Assembly: GCF_003351345.1 (NCBI RefSeq)
Contig: NZ_QQTO01000020.1
Location: 1 to 64,000 of the forward strand
Origin: Allobosea caraganae
GTDB taxonomy: Bacteria; Pseudomonadota; Alphaproteobacteria; Rhizobiales; Beijerinckiaceae
DNA length: 64,000 nucleotides
Reading direction: 5' to 3'
The notes below the pieces were generated by a model. It made no database searches. It was not told the origin of the DNA and saw only the letters and a program-made list of their open reading frames with translations. Position numbers and translations under genes: made by a program. Shown here in pieces: positions 54,313 to 63,419 of this stretch. Position 1 is the stretch's first letter. Every line of letters begins with the position of its first letter.

Positions 54313-55830
54313 TCAGCCCCTTGCCCCACGCGGCATTCCCGCTGTGGTGCGCGGCAGCGCCAATCCCGGGGCGGTCTCCAGCCCGAGCGTCGGCAGCGCC
54401 AAGGTGCGCTGCCCCCTGAAATCGACATGGCAGACGAGCAGGCCGCGCTCCTCGATATAGCCGATCAGCCGGCGGGCCCGGCTGGGCGAGTGGCTGCCAT
54501 AGACAGCCGCCAGCTCGGCATCGGACGGGCAGGGCGTCTGCTCGATCGCGCTGCGGACGATGAACAGAAACAGGCTGTGGAGGTCTTCCGGCAGCGAGGC
54601 GGCAGCAGCGAGCGCAGCCTGCCAGCGTTCCGACCCGGTGATGTCCGCGCTCGCACCGGCGCGCGCCACCGCGAGCCGGCGGCGGAACTCGTCCAGGCTC
54701 AGCGAGGCCTGCCCGATCCGGCGCATGCGGCAGCGCACGGTGAAATCCTGATAGAGCACCGCGACCTGGCGGGTGCGCGTCTCCGGGTCGGCCATCAGCT
54801 CGCGCAGGATCTCGGTCATGATCGCCTCGCGCTCCGCCGGATCCATCGGGATTTCCGGCTCGGGCTCCGGAGCGGGCGTCGGGCGATAGCTCTCGATCTG
54901 ACGGAAGACGTCGTTGGCCGGCGGGCGCGGGCGGGCGGCGGCCGGGCGCGGCGGCCAGGGCGAGGGGGACGGCTCGTTGGCGCCGGCCTCGAAGATCAGC
55001 TTGCTGGCGTCTTCTGGCGCCTGCTCCGGCAGCGGCATCAGGCCGGGCGCGCCGCCGCGATCGACGGAGGAGACGGCGCCGATGCGCAACGGCAAGGGCC
55101 GCTTCGACAAGGCGGGGCCGAGCGCGACGAACTGGCCGCGCTCCAGGTCGCGGAACATCTCGGCCTGGCGCCGGTCCATGCCGAGCAGGTCGGCGGCGCG
55201 GGCCATGTCGATATCAAGGAAGGTGCGGCCCATCAGGAAGTTCGAGGCCTCGGCCGCGACGTTCTTGGCGAGCTTGGCGAGGCGCTGGGTCGCGATGACG
55301 CCAGCAAGGCCGCGCTTGCGGCCGCGGCACATCAGGTTGGTCATGGCGCCGAGCGAGAGCCGGCGCGCCTCGTCGGAGGCCTCGCCCGCCATCACCGGCG
55401 CGAAGAGCTGGGCTTCATCGACCACGACCAGCATCGGGAACCACATGCTGCGGTCGACGTCGAACAAGCCACCGAGGAAGGCGGCGGTGGCGCGGAGTTG
55501 CTCGTCGGCATCGAGGCTCTCGAGGTTCAGCACCACCGAGACGCGGTGCTGGCGGACCCGGAGCGCGATGCGCTGCAACTCGGCATCGCCGCAGGCAGCA
55601 TCGACCACGACATGGCCGAATTGCTCGGCGAGCGAGACGAAGTCGCCTTCCGGATCGATCACGGCCTGCTGCACCAGGGGCGCGCTCTGCTCCAGCAGGC
55701 GGCGCAGCAAATGCGACTTGCCCGAACCGGAATTGCCCTGGACGAGGAGGCGCGTCGCCAGCAGCTCGGCGAGATCGAGCAGTGCGGGCGCACCATCTCG
55801 CCCTGAGCCCATGTCGATGCCCGTCGTCAT
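54313..55830 (-). CDS. HerA/DUF87-type ATP-binding protein (orphan)
   Basis: 505 residues. RecA/FtsK-like ATPase domain (about 15-255) with Walker A VQGNSGSGKSHLLRRL, IDPEGDFVSLAEQFGH, Walker B MLVVVDEAQLF and the HerA-type AMTNLMCRGRKRGLAGVIATQRLAKLAKNVAAEASNFLMGRTF. A proline-rich linker (about 290-345) leads to a C-terminal helical region with a winged-helix-like PSRARRLIGYIEERGL. ATG at 55830. HerA usually pairs with NurA or another nuclease, but none is nearby. Possible DNA translocase; role unknown. Confidence 0.82.
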   Translation of the reverse strand: MTTGIDMGSGRDGAPALLDLAELLATRLLVQGNSGSGKSHLLRRLLEQSAPLVQQAVIDPEGDFVSLAEQFGHVVVDAACGDAELQRIALRVRQHRVSVVLNLESLDADEQLRATAAFLGGLFDVDRSMWFPMLVVVDEAQLFAPVMAGEASDEARRLSLGAMTNLMCRGRKRGLAGVIATQRLAKLAKNVAAEASNFLMGRTFLDIDMARAADLLGMDRRQAEMFRDLERGQFVALGPALSKRPLPLRIGAVSSVDRGGAPGLMPLPEQAPEDASKLIFEAGANEPSPSPWPPRPAAARPRPPANDVFRQIESYRPTPAPEPEPEIPMDPAEREAIMTEILRELMADPETRTRQVAVLYQDFTVRCRMRRIGQASLSLDEFRRRLAVARAGASADITGSERWQAALAAAASLPEDLHSLFLFIVRSAIEQTPCPSDAELAAVYGSHSPSRARRLIGYIEERGLLVCHVDFRGQRTLALPTLGLETAPGLALPRTTAGMPRGARG

Positions 55831-55941
55831 CCCTGGTCCTGCCGCTCCGCTGTCGTGATCTGGACCGGCGCTTCTAGCACGGCGAATCGCGCGGCCGGTC
55901 CCGTATGGACAGCCTTCCACAGCTATCGGGGCTACGGCAAT

Positions 55942-56232
55942 TCAGCGCGGGCAGCGCAGGTCGCGCTCCTGACGGACGATGTCGTTGATCGTGCGCCGGT
56001 CATTGGCCGAGAGCGGCACGTCCTCGATCGCGTCGTACTGGCAGCCGGCATTGCCGAAGGCGGCGATGGCGCGCTGGGTGCGGAAGCAATAGCCCTGCGC
56101 CTTGTAGATCTCGTTGCGGGCGGCCCATAGCCCATCGCAGGTGGCGGCGCGGCTCTGGGCTGATGCGCCGGCGCCTGCCAGCGTCAGAAACGCCATGATG
56201 ATCAAGCTCTTGCGCAGCATTCCTCGCCTCAT
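55942..56232 (-). CDS. YARHG-domain secreted protein
   Basis: 96 residues. Signal peptide (LIIMAFLTLAGAGASAQ) and a mature domain with CDGLWAARNEIYKAQGYCFRTQRAIAAFGNAGC, the YARHG pattern (LW..RN.IY...GYCF), plus a fourth cysteine near the end. The start at 56232 has GAGG six bases upstream; an ATG four codons later is possible. Extracellular or periplasmic; function unknown. Confidence 0.82.
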   Translation of the reverse strand: MRRGMLRKSLIIMAFLTLAGAGASAQSRAATCDGLWAARNEIYKAQGYCFRTQRAIAAFGNAGCQYDAIEDVPLSANDRRTINDIVRQERDLRCPR

Positions 56233-56283
56233 CGGCAGCCTCGAAGGGCGACAGAATGGGCGATGGGGCAGCTTGCCGCAAGG

Positions 56284-56799
56284 CTATTTCAGCTCGCTCT
56301 TGCGCACCATGGCGGCGCTCATGCTGACGCCGTAGTGCTCGCTCATCTCGCCGGCGCTCATGTGCCTGACAGCCTCGACGTCGGGGATGAGGAAGGCGGC
56401 GGCATAGCGCCTGGCCTGGTACTCCATCGCGCGGATGCGGGGCGAGAGCCGCTCGGCCCGGTTGCCGGCCGGGGCGCGCTGGAGCGTGCCGTCATGGCCG
56501 AGCAGGGCATGGCCGACCTCGTGCGCCACGGTCATCAGCGCGCGGCCCTCGCCGCGATTGGCGGCGGCGAAGACGCCTTCCGGGATCAGCAGGCGCTTGG
56601 CCCTGGAATCCCATTGCGCCTCGGCCTCGCCGAGCTGGCCATCGGGCACGCGCTCATATGCGAAGCTCGGATAGCGCGCCTTGAGCTTGGTCATCAGCGT
56701 CATGAAGTCGACGCCTCTCTCATCGCGAAAGCCGAGTTCGCGACGATGCGCCAGGGCGCGGGCATCGATCTGGGCATCGGTCAGGAATGCAGGCGCCAT
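56284..56799 (-). CDS. ImmA/IrrE-family metallopeptidase
   Basis: 171 residues. Zinc protease motif HEVGH at 93-97, followed by a helical part with EYQARRYAAAFLIP, where the glutamate is the probable third zinc ligand. The family includes ImmA, which cleaves phage repressors, and IrrE-like activators of stress responses; they usually sit beside a repressor or toxin-antitoxin partner. No helix-turn-helix partner is adjacent here. Confidence 0.88.
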   Translation of the reverse strand: MAPAFLTDAQIDARALAHRRELGFRDERGVDFMTLMTKLKARYPSFAYERVPDGQLGEAEAQWDSRAKRLLIPEGVFAAANRGEGRALMTVAHEVGHALLGHDGTLQRAPAGNRAERLSPRIRAMEYQARRYAAAFLIPDVEAVRHMSAGEMSEHYGVSMSAAMVRKSELK

Positions 56800-56871
56800 C
56801 GCAGCCTCCCGTGACGGAGCGCTGGCACCCTAACCCGAAGTCAAACGGCGCTCAATCGCGGATGCGATTGC

Positions 56872-57177
56872 TCATTTGGTCGTGGTGGCGGCGAGCTCCA
56901 GGCAGGTCAGGACCTGGACATAGCTCGGTATGCCGCCGACCTGCGTCGCCTCGACACATTCATTTCGGGTACCTGGGCGGTAGCTCGCCCATTTCGCTTC
57001 GAGCGAGAGCTGCGCCTTGCGCTCGTCGTCGCGGCAGGCACTGACGGTGCGGCTGCCGCCGCCGGCTGCCTCCGCCGTCTTGCACGTGGCCTCGATGTCG
57101 AAGCGCGGCACCGTCTCGGCGACGGGGATGACAAGGCCGGTCGACAAGGAGAGCGAGAGAAGTGCTGCGGTAACCAT
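56872..57177 (-). CDS. Small exported protein of unknown function
   Basis: 101 residues with a short signal-like N-terminus (TAALLSLSLSTGLVIPVAE) and four cysteines in two likely pairs (ATCKTAEAA ... SACRDDERKA ... ECVEATQ ... LTCLEL). The pattern C-x15-C then C-x16-C with GGIPSYVQVLTCLE recurs in uncharacterised alphaproteobacterial exported proteins, as far as I recall. Function unknown. Confidence 0.7.
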   Translation of the reverse strand: MVTAALLSLSLSTGLVIPVAETVPRFDIEATCKTAEAAGGGSRTVSACRDDERKAQLSLEAKWASYRPGTRNECVEATQVGGIPSYVQVLTCLELAATTTK

Positions 57178-57244
57178 AACACGAGCCTCCAGCTATCGCC
57201 CTCGGGGGCGTAACGCATGAGCAGGCGCCTTGTTCCGTGAATGC

Positions 57245-58429
57245 TCAGCACAAGGTCAGACGATTGCGCCCAGTTCTCTTGCTCTCATAGAGCATGAGGT
57301 CGGCCCGCCTGTATAGCTGCTCAAGGGTCTCGGAGCCGTCGAAACTGGCGGCGCCGATGCTGACGCTGACGCAGTCTGCGGTGTCTGAGGCCTCGTGCGG
57401 AATGGCGAGGTCGGCGACGGCGCGGGCGACGGAGTCGAGCATGCGCCGCGCCTGCTCGGTATCGGCGCCGTAGAGCACGATGGCGAACTCCTCGCCGCCG
57501 ATGCGCCCGACCATGTCCATCGGCCGGCGCAGGCAGGAGGCGATGGCGGCGGCGACCCGGCCGAGCGCCTGGTCGCCGGCCTGGTGGCCGTAACGGTCGT
57601 TGTACTTCTTGAAATGGTCGATATCGAGCACGGCGAAGACGACGCCGACCCGGTCGCGCCGGCCCTGGAGCAGGGCGATGGCGGCGTGCTGCTCGAAGCT
57701 GCGGCGGTTGTCGATGCCGGTCAGCGCGTCCGACATGGCGTGGTTGTGCAGGATGCGCCGGAGCAGGAACTGGTCGCGCTGGGCGTATTCGCGCAGGTAG
57801 GCACCGACCGCGCTGACGAACACGGCAAAGAACAGCAGCACCGAGAGCCTGAAATGCTCGAGCATGTGGATCTCGTCGAGCATGACCAGGCCGAGCACGG
57901 TGGTGAGCACCGCGATGAAGAGCGCGATGCCCAGGCTCTGGTAGAAGGTCAGCCCGACCGGCAGGAAGACCGCCGCGATGATGACGAGCTGCGCCAGATC
58001 GGCCTGCGGCAGGTCGCGCAGCTTGTACATGTTGGCGATGAAGGCGCTGGTCATGCCGATCAGCGTCAGCACCAGCATCGAGAGCCGGTGATAGGCGCGC
58101 GGCAGGCGGTGCGCCAGCAGCGCGTAAAGCAGCGCGACGATGGCGGCGAAAGTCGAGACCCGCAGCGCCATGGCGAACTCGACATCGCGATGCCCGGCCG
58201 AGAGCTCGCGCAGCGTGTTCAGCCGCGTCAGGTCGAGCGCGATGAAGGCGAGCCAGATGCCGAGCGCCGTGACGATGCAGACCATGGTGCTGGTGCGCTG
58301 GTCGGCGCGCATGTGCAGCAGGAACTCGCGCTCCAGCTTCGGTGCGAAGCGGAGCCGCCGGAAATCGCGCGCCCGCTGCTCGGCGTAAGGATCGTGATGC
58401 GCCTGAACAGCCGTCTCGGCCGCGAACAT
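57245..58429 (-). CDS. Membrane diguanylate cyclase (GGDEF)
   Basis: 394 residues from the ATG at 58429. Six predicted membrane segments (about 60-225) form a sensor region, followed by a GGDEF domain with the active site GGEEF at 311-315 and the allosteric I-site RxxD (RPMD at 302-305) five residues before it. Both DxLTGxxNRR (DALTGIDNRR) and the metal-binding aspartates (LDIDHFKKYND) are intact, so it should make cyclic di-GMP and be inhibited by it. Longer frames upstream lack a ribosome binding site. Confidence 0.9.
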   Translation of the reverse strand: MFAAETAVQAHHDPYAEQRARDFRRLRFAPKLEREFLLHMRADQRTSTMVCIVTALGIWLAFIALDLTRLNTLRELSAGHRDVEFAMALRVSTFAAIVALLYALLAHRLPRAYHRLSMLVLTLIGMTSAFIANMYKLRDLPQADLAQLVIIAAVFLPVGLTFYQSLGIALFIAVLTTVLGLVMLDEIHMLEHFRLSVLLFFAVFVSAVGAYLREYAQRDQFLLRRILHNHAMSDALTGIDNRRSFEQHAAIALLQGRRDRVGVVFAVLDIDHFKKYNDRYGHQAGDQALGRVAAAIASCLRRPMDMVGRIGGEEFAIVLYGADTEQARRMLDSVARAVADLAIPHEASDTADCVSVSIGAASFDGSETLEQLYRRADLMLYESKRTGRNRLTLC

Positions 58430-58742
58430 GTTGTACTGCGGAGCGTGCACGGGATGACCATGCTCGCGAGACCCTAACAGTGGCTTGAGATGTGACGTTA
58501 GGACATGGTTTGCCGCGGAAGCCTCGCCGGTTTCCACCGCGAGGGTTTCGAAAGCCTTGCGCAATCAGGAGGAATGCGCGGGACCGGGAGGACTATTTTG
58601 CCCGGTAGTTTCTTCCGGGTGCAGATCGGGACGGCGCTCCGATTCAGTGTTGCCTAAAACAAGCCATTGAAATTGCTATATATTAGTTTCTCTGGCCATG
58701 GCCCGGCGCTTGCGTGGTCCGCGCAGCCAGCCGGAGAGAACC

Positions 58743-59069
58743 ATGTCGATGTCGATCCAGGGCTCCGCGCCCAAGCCCGCCGCGCCGATGTCCTATGCCG
58801 ATGCGATGACGCGCGGCGCGGCCGTCACGGCCAAATCTCCCGAGGCCTCGTCTGCCGAGACCGATTTCCTCAAGTTCGCCAAGATGACTCCGGCCGAGCG
58901 CCTGCATGCGCAGATGCTCGCCAAGCTCGGGCTGACCGAGGAGGAGTTCGAGAAGATGGATCCCAAGGCCCGGGCCGAGGTCGCCGACAAGATCCTGAAC
59001 GAGATCAAGAAGACGCTCGAGGCAAACGGCGACAAGCGTCCGGGAATGATCACCGACATCAAGGCCTGA
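58743..59069 (+). CDS. Small uncharacterised acidic protein
   Basis: 108 residues from the ATG at 58743 with GGAGAGAACC upstream. Disordered Ala/Pro-rich N-terminus, then a helical C-terminal half (FLKFAKMTPAERLHAQMLAKLGLTEEEFEKMDPKARAEVADKILNEIKKTLEA). No signal peptide. I recall similar unnamed proteins in Rhizobiales, but no function. An AT-rich promoter-like region (TTGAAATTGCTATATATTAG) precedes it. Confidence 0.75.
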   Translation: MSMSIQGSAPKPAAPMSYADAMTRGAAVTAKSPEASSAETDFLKFAKMTPAERLHAQMLAKLGLTEEEFEKMDPKARAEVADKILNEIKKTLEANGDKRPGMITDIKA

Positions 59070-59118
59070 CGTCGCAGCCGGAAACCCGCGTGCCGGGCTT
59101 CCGCTCGCGAGCGTCGCG

Positions 59119-59757
59119 TCAGTCCTTGATCGCGGCGAGCGCTTGCCGTGACAGGCTCTCGACCGCCGCCCAGTCCTCCGCCTCGATCCGGTCTCGCGGC
59201 GCCAGGAAGCCGCCGCCGACGGCGAAGACGTTCGGGCAGCCGAGGAAGTCCTTGGCGTTGGCGGCGTTGATGCCGGCCGTCGGGCAGAAGATCAGGTCGG
59301 GATAGATCGGCTCGATATGCTTGAACCAGCCGATGCCGCCGACGAACTCGGCCGGGAACAGTTTCAGCTCGTAGAAGCCGGCTTCGCGGGCCCAGAGCGC
59401 CTCGCTGGCGGTGCCGATGCCGGGGATGAAGGGCAGGCCGGTCTTGCGCGACGCCTCGAACAGGGACGGGCTGAAGGCCGGGCCGACGCCGAATTTTGCG
59501 CCCGCATCGACGGCAGCGTCGAACTGCTCGGGCCGGGTGATGGTGCCGGCGCCGATGATCGCCGGGCTGCCGAGCTTGACCATCCGGCGGATGACCTCGA
59601 TGGCCGCAGTGGTGCGCAAGGTGACCTCGACCAGGCCGATGCCGGCAGCGACCAGCGCTTCCAGCACCGGTTCGGCATGGTCGGCATTCTCGACATGGAT
59701 GACCGGGATCAGCGGCGGCTTGCCGGCGGCCAGCGCCTTGAACGGGTAGTGCGACAT
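59119..59757 (-). CDS. eda: KDPG/KHG aldolase
   Basis: 212 residues, class I aldolase TIM barrel. Schiff-base lysine K132 in ELKLFPAE, E44 and R48-T49 in VEVTLRTT, IGAGTI, and PTAGINAAN binding the phosphate. Splits 2-keto-3-deoxy-6-phosphogluconate into pyruvate and glyceraldehyde 3-phosphate (Entner-Doudoroff). It stands downstream of the peptide-type ABC operon, 47 bp after its last gene. Confidence 0.94.
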   Translation of the reverse strand: MSHYPFKALAAGKPPLIPVIHVENADHAEPVLEALVAAGIGLVEVTLRTTAAIEVIRRMVKLGSPAIIGAGTITRPEQFDAAVDAGAKFGVGPAFSPSLFEASRKTGLPFIPGIGTASEALWAREAGFYELKLFPAEFVGGIGWFKHIEPIYPDLIFCPTAGINAANAKDFLGCPNVFAVGGGFLAPRDRIEAEDWAAVESLSRQALAAIKD

Positions 59758-59804
59758 CTGTCTTCAGCCTTTCACGGGGAGATCTGGGAATTCGGTGCTG
59801 CCGG

Positions 59805-60683
59805 TCACGCGCGGCGCATCCGCCGCTTCGGATCGAGCGTCTCCTGCAGCCCGTCGGCGAACAGCGTCAGGCACAGGATCAGCAGCGCGATCGCGGCGAT
59901 GGGGAAGAGCGCGCCGTAGAGCGAGCGCGAGAGGTAGAGCAACGCGTTGCTGACCATGGCGCCGAGCGACGGGTCGGGCGGCTGCGTGCCCAGGCCGAGG
60001 AAGCTCAGAGAGGCCTCGGCGACGACGGCCTGCGGCGCGGCGATGGCGAATTGCACGATCAGCGGCGGGATGGCGAAGGGCAGGATGTGGCGGATCATGA
60101 TCCGCGGCGTCGAGGCGCCGATCGAGATCGCAGCCTCGACATGGAGCAGGCTGGTATTGGCGAGCGTGATCGCCCGCGCCACCCGCGCGAAGACCGGCAA
60201 TTCGCTGAGCCCGATGGCGATGACGATTCCGGTCGGGCCCGGGCCGAGCAGCAGCACCAGCGCCAGCGCGATGAAGATCGCCGGCCAGGCGATCAGGAGA
60301 TCGAGCACGCGGCCGATGATGGCGTCTGGAACGCCGCGGAAATAGCCGGCGACGACGCCGATGGCCGTGCCGAGCACCCCGGCGAACATCACCGCGGCAA
60401 GGCCGGAGACGAGCGATGGCCGCAACCCGTGCAGCAGGCGGCTCAGCAGGTCGCGGCCGAGATGGTCGGTGCCGAGGAGATATTGCGCCGACGGCGGCCG
60501 CAGCCGCGCCGCGAGGTGCTGGGCGTTGGGATCGTAGGGCGCGATCCACGGCGCAACGAGCGCGAGCAGGACGATGATACCGACACCGATGGCGCCGATG
60601 AGCAGGCGCAGGTCGGGCAGCTTGGCCCGGCTGCGGCGCTGCTGCTTTGACGCGGCCTGATCCTGAAGCTCGGCTTGCGTCAT
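59805..60683 (-). CDS. Peptide/nickel-type ABC transporter permease (DppC family)
   Basis: 292-residue membrane protein. N-terminal segment PWIAPYDPNAQHLAARLRPPSAQYLLGTDHLGRDLLSRLLHG is the OppC_N signature, followed by the EAA loop (EAAISIGASTPRIMIRHILPFAIPPL) and EASLSFLGLGTQPPDPSLGAM. Pairs with the DppB-type permease, whose stop overlaps its ATG by one base. Which solute is carried is unknown; no ATPase genes are in the window. Confidence 0.92.
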   Translation of the reverse strand: MTQAELQDQAASKQQRRSRAKLPDLRLLIGAIGVGIIVLLALVAPWIAPYDPNAQHLAARLRPPSAQYLLGTDHLGRDLLSRLLHGLRPSLVSGLAAVMFAGVLGTAIGVVAGYFRGVPDAIIGRVLDLLIAWPAIFIALALVLLLGPGPTGIVIAIGLSELPVFARVARAITLANTSLLHVEAAISIGASTPRIMIRHILPFAIPPLIVQFAIAAPQAVVAEASLSFLGLGTQPPDPSLGAMVSNALLYLSRSLYGALFPIAAIALLILCLTLFADGLQETLDPKRRMRRA

Positions 60684-61633
60684 CAGCCACCTGCCGTGCG
60701 GATGCGCGGGTCGATCAGGCCGTAGGCGAGGTCGACCAGGAAGGTGCAGAGCAGGAAGACCGTCGCGGTGAAGAGCAGGGCGCCCTGCACCAGCGGATAG
60801 TCCAGGCTGGTCACCGCCTCGATGATCAGCCGGCCGAGTCCGGGATAGGAGAACACCGTCTCGGTCACGGTCGCGCCCGCCAGCAGGTTGCCGATCTGCA
60901 GCCCGGCAATGGTCACGGTCGGGATCAGCGCGTTGCGCAAGGCGTGGGTGATCACGATCGTCGCCTTGGACAGGCCCTTGGCCTTGGCGGTTACGACATA
61001 GTCCTGCTGCATCGCCTCGATCAGCGAGGTCCGGACATAGCGCGCCAGCACGACGACGAAGGGCGTCGCCAGCGTCACCGCCGGCATGATCAGGAAGCGC
61101 AGCGTGTCCAGCGCGGTGTTGCTGGAATTGCCGAGGCCCGAGGGCGGCAGCCAGCGCAGCGTCACCGCGAAGACGACGACCAGAAGCGTGCCGAGCGCGA
61201 AGCTCGGCAGCGAGAAGGCCAGCGCCGTCAGGGCGGAGATCGCATTGTCGACGAGGTTGCCGCGGTTGAGCGCGGCGGTGATGCCCAGCGCCGTCCCGAA
61301 GACGAGGCCGATCAGCGCCGCCAGGCTCGCGAGCTTGAGCGTCTGCGCGAAGGCGTCGGCGATCGTCTCCGAGACGGGCTGGCCGGTCGAGAACGACTTG
61401 CCGAAATCGAAGCGCACGGCGTCGCCCAGCCAGATCGCATAGCGCTCCGGCAGGGTCCGGTTGAGGCCCAGCCGGACGCGCTCGATCTCGATCTGCTCGG
61501 GCGTCGCCTCGGTGCCCAGCCTGATCAGGGCCGGGTCGCCGGGCGCGTTCTGGATCACGGCGAAGATGACCAAGGATGCCAGGAAGAGCATCAGGATCAA
61601 CTGGCCGAGCCGCGAGAGGCAATAGTTCAGCAT
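60683..61633 (-). CDS. Peptide/nickel-type ABC transporter permease (DppB family)
   Basis: 316-residue membrane protein with six segments. NYCLSRLGQLILMLFLASLVIFAVIQNAPGDPA at the N-terminus, YPGLGRLIIEAVTSLDYPLVQGALLFTATVFLL and the C-terminal DLAYGLIDPRIR are DppB/OppB marks. Follows the binding-protein gene by 15 bp. Confidence 0.93.
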   Translation of the reverse strand: MLNYCLSRLGQLILMLFLASLVIFAVIQNAPGDPALIRLGTEATPEQIEIERVRLGLNRTLPERYAIWLGDAVRFDFGKSFSTGQPVSETIADAFAQTLKLASLAALIGLVFGTALGITAALNRGNLVDNAISALTALAFSLPSFALGTLLVVVFAVTLRWLPPSGLGNSSNTALDTLRFLIMPAVTLATPFVVVLARYVRTSLIEAMQQDYVVTAKAKGLSKATIVITHALRNALIPTVTIAGLQIGNLLAGATVTETVFSYPGLGRLIIEAVTSLDYPLVQGALLFTATVFLLCTFLVDLAYGLIDPRIRTAGG

Positions 61634-61648
61634 GAGATAGCGAGCCGG

Positions 61649-63217
61649 CTAGGCTTTTATCGCCGCGTTGCCCATGGCGAGGTTGGCGACGAGGTCGGTC
61701 GCGGGACCGGTGACCTTCTGCGACCAGACGAATTTGTGCGAGGAGGTCATGATCGAGATGTTGGCGCAGTCCTCGACCGTGATGCGGTTGAGCTCTTGGT
61801 AGATCTTCCTGCGCTTGGCCGGGTCGATCTCGACCGCGCCTTCCTTCAGCAGCGTCTCGATGGTCGGGTTGACGTAGCCGAAGCGCTGGTTGGCGCCGCG
61901 ATAGAGGCTGTTGGCGCCGAAGAAGATGGCGCTGTCCATCAGGCAGCGGCCGACGACCCAGGGAACGACGTCGCAGGTCTTGTCCTTGCCGGCGCCGAGG
62001 TCGCGCCAGCGGCCGTCATCGACGCGCTGGATGCGCAAGGTGACGCCGATCTTGGCGAGGTCGGCCTGCCAGATCTCGGCATAGGTCGCGAGGTTCGGGT
62101 TGGCCGCCGGGGTGGGGTAGGTGATCGACAGCTTGTCGACGCCGGCCTCCTCCAGCAGCTTCTTGGCCTTGGCGAGGTCGAAGGCCTGAGCGTCGACCAG
62201 CTCGGCGACATAGCCGGTGGCGACCGGATCGTAGAACGGGCTCGCGACCGGCTTCTCGAAGCCGAAATGCGCGGCCTCGGCGAAAGCCTTGCGGTTCATC
62301 GAATAGGACAGCGCCTGCCGCACGGCGAGCTTGTCGAACGGCGGCTTCGAGACGTTGACCATCAGCAGCCAAATGCTGTTCGGCACCTGGTCGATGCGGA
62401 GGTTCTTGTCCGAGCGCAGGGATTCGAGGTCGGCGTCGTTGCTGCTGAGCACGCCGTTGACCTGGCCGGAGATGACGTTGTTGAGGACGCTGGAGCCTTG
62501 CGCATAGAGGTTGAAGCGGAAGGTGCCGACCTTCGGCGTAGCAGGCAGATGGTATTTCGGGTTGGCGACGAAGGTGGCGTAGCGGCCCTGCACGTGCTCG
62601 GTCATCCGGAACGGGCCGGTGCCGATCGGCAGGCTGCGCATGAAGATCGTGTCGTCCGGGTTCTCCAGGCGGACGGCGTAGAAGTAGTTCAGCAGGTCGA
62701 TGCCGTAGGGCACCGGGTTCGAGAAGGTGACGAGCACGGTCGCGGCGTCCGGCGCGGTGATCGACTTGACCGGGGCGAAGACCGCCTTGATCTTCTGCAC
62801 GCCCTGGTCGCCGGCGAGCGCGGGGTTCGAGAGATAGCCGAACATATCCGCGAAATGCTGCGCGGTCAGCGGCTTGCCGTCATGCCAGGTGACGTTCGGG
62901 CGGAGCTTGAACGTGATCGAGGTGCTGTCCGGCGCGATCGTCCAGGATTCGGCGAGGTCGGCGACGAGCTCGCCCTTCGCGTCCTTGTAGACCAGGCGCG
63001 AGAACATCTGGTTGGCGGTCGAGAACTGGGTGAAGACCTGCGCCCAGGGATTGAAGGTCGAGAAGGCGCCGGCCTCGCCATATTCGATCGTGCCAGCCGC
63101 TTGCGCCATCGCCGCCTTGGGCAGGCTGAGCGAGGCGGCGCCAAACGCTGCGCCGGTGGTTGCGAGCAGGTGGCGGCGCGTCAGGCCGCGCGACGTGATT
63201 TCCGTGGTCTCGGACAT
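61649..63217 (-). CDS. Peptide/nickel-type ABC transporter substrate-binding protein
   Basis: 522 residues, SBP family 5. Export signal GLTRRHLLATTGAAFGAASLSLPKAAMAQ is of Tat type (RRHLL). Domain marks: LVADLAESWTIAPDSTSITFKLRPNVTWHDGKPLTAQHF and IGTGPFRMTEHVQGRYATFVANPKYH. Binds oligopeptides or another solute in the periplasm. First gene of the operon; the FadR-type regulator lies 202 bp upstream on the same strand. Confidence 0.93.
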   Translation of the reverse strand: MSETTEITSRGLTRRHLLATTGAAFGAASLSLPKAAMAQAAGTIEYGEAGAFSTFNPWAQVFTQFSTANQMFSRLVYKDAKGELVADLAESWTIAPDSTSITFKLRPNVTWHDGKPLTAQHFADMFGYLSNPALAGDQGVQKIKAVFAPVKSITAPDAATVLVTFSNPVPYGIDLLNYFYAVRLENPDDTIFMRSLPIGTGPFRMTEHVQGRYATFVANPKYHLPATPKVGTFRFNLYAQGSSVLNNVISGQVNGVLSSNDADLESLRSDKNLRIDQVPNSIWLLMVNVSKPPFDKLAVRQALSYSMNRKAFAEAAHFGFEKPVASPFYDPVATGYVAELVDAQAFDLAKAKKLLEEAGVDKLSITYPTPAANPNLATYAEIWQADLAKIGVTLRIQRVDDGRWRDLGAGKDKTCDVVPWVVGRCLMDSAIFFGANSLYRGANQRFGYVNPTIETLLKEGAVEIDPAKRRKIYQELNRITVEDCANISIMTSSHKFVWSQKVTGPATDLVANLAMGNAAIKA

Positions 63218-63419
63218 GGTTTCCTCCTTGGATTGCGCGGACGTTTGCCGTCCGTCGATAGCGTGGCCGTACGCCGCGGGTGCGCCGCTCTCATCTCCAG
63301 AGGAGAGCGGCGCGGGCGGTGATGGCCCTATTTCTCATACGATATTACTGATTTGGGAATTTCAGATTGTCAACGCCTCGTGCGTCCACTGCCGGGGTGG
63401 AATCGCAGGAGTGACCTAG

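Noticed and set aside
60647..63322. 891-codon plus-strand open frame opposite the peptide-type ABC genes
   Set aside because: Arg/Asp/Gly-rich shadow across three real genes; no homology and no promoter.
63218..63419. FadR-type operator upstream of the peptide-type binding protein
   Set aside because: I looked for a TNGTNNNACNA-like or similar dyad in the 202-bp gap and found none convincing.
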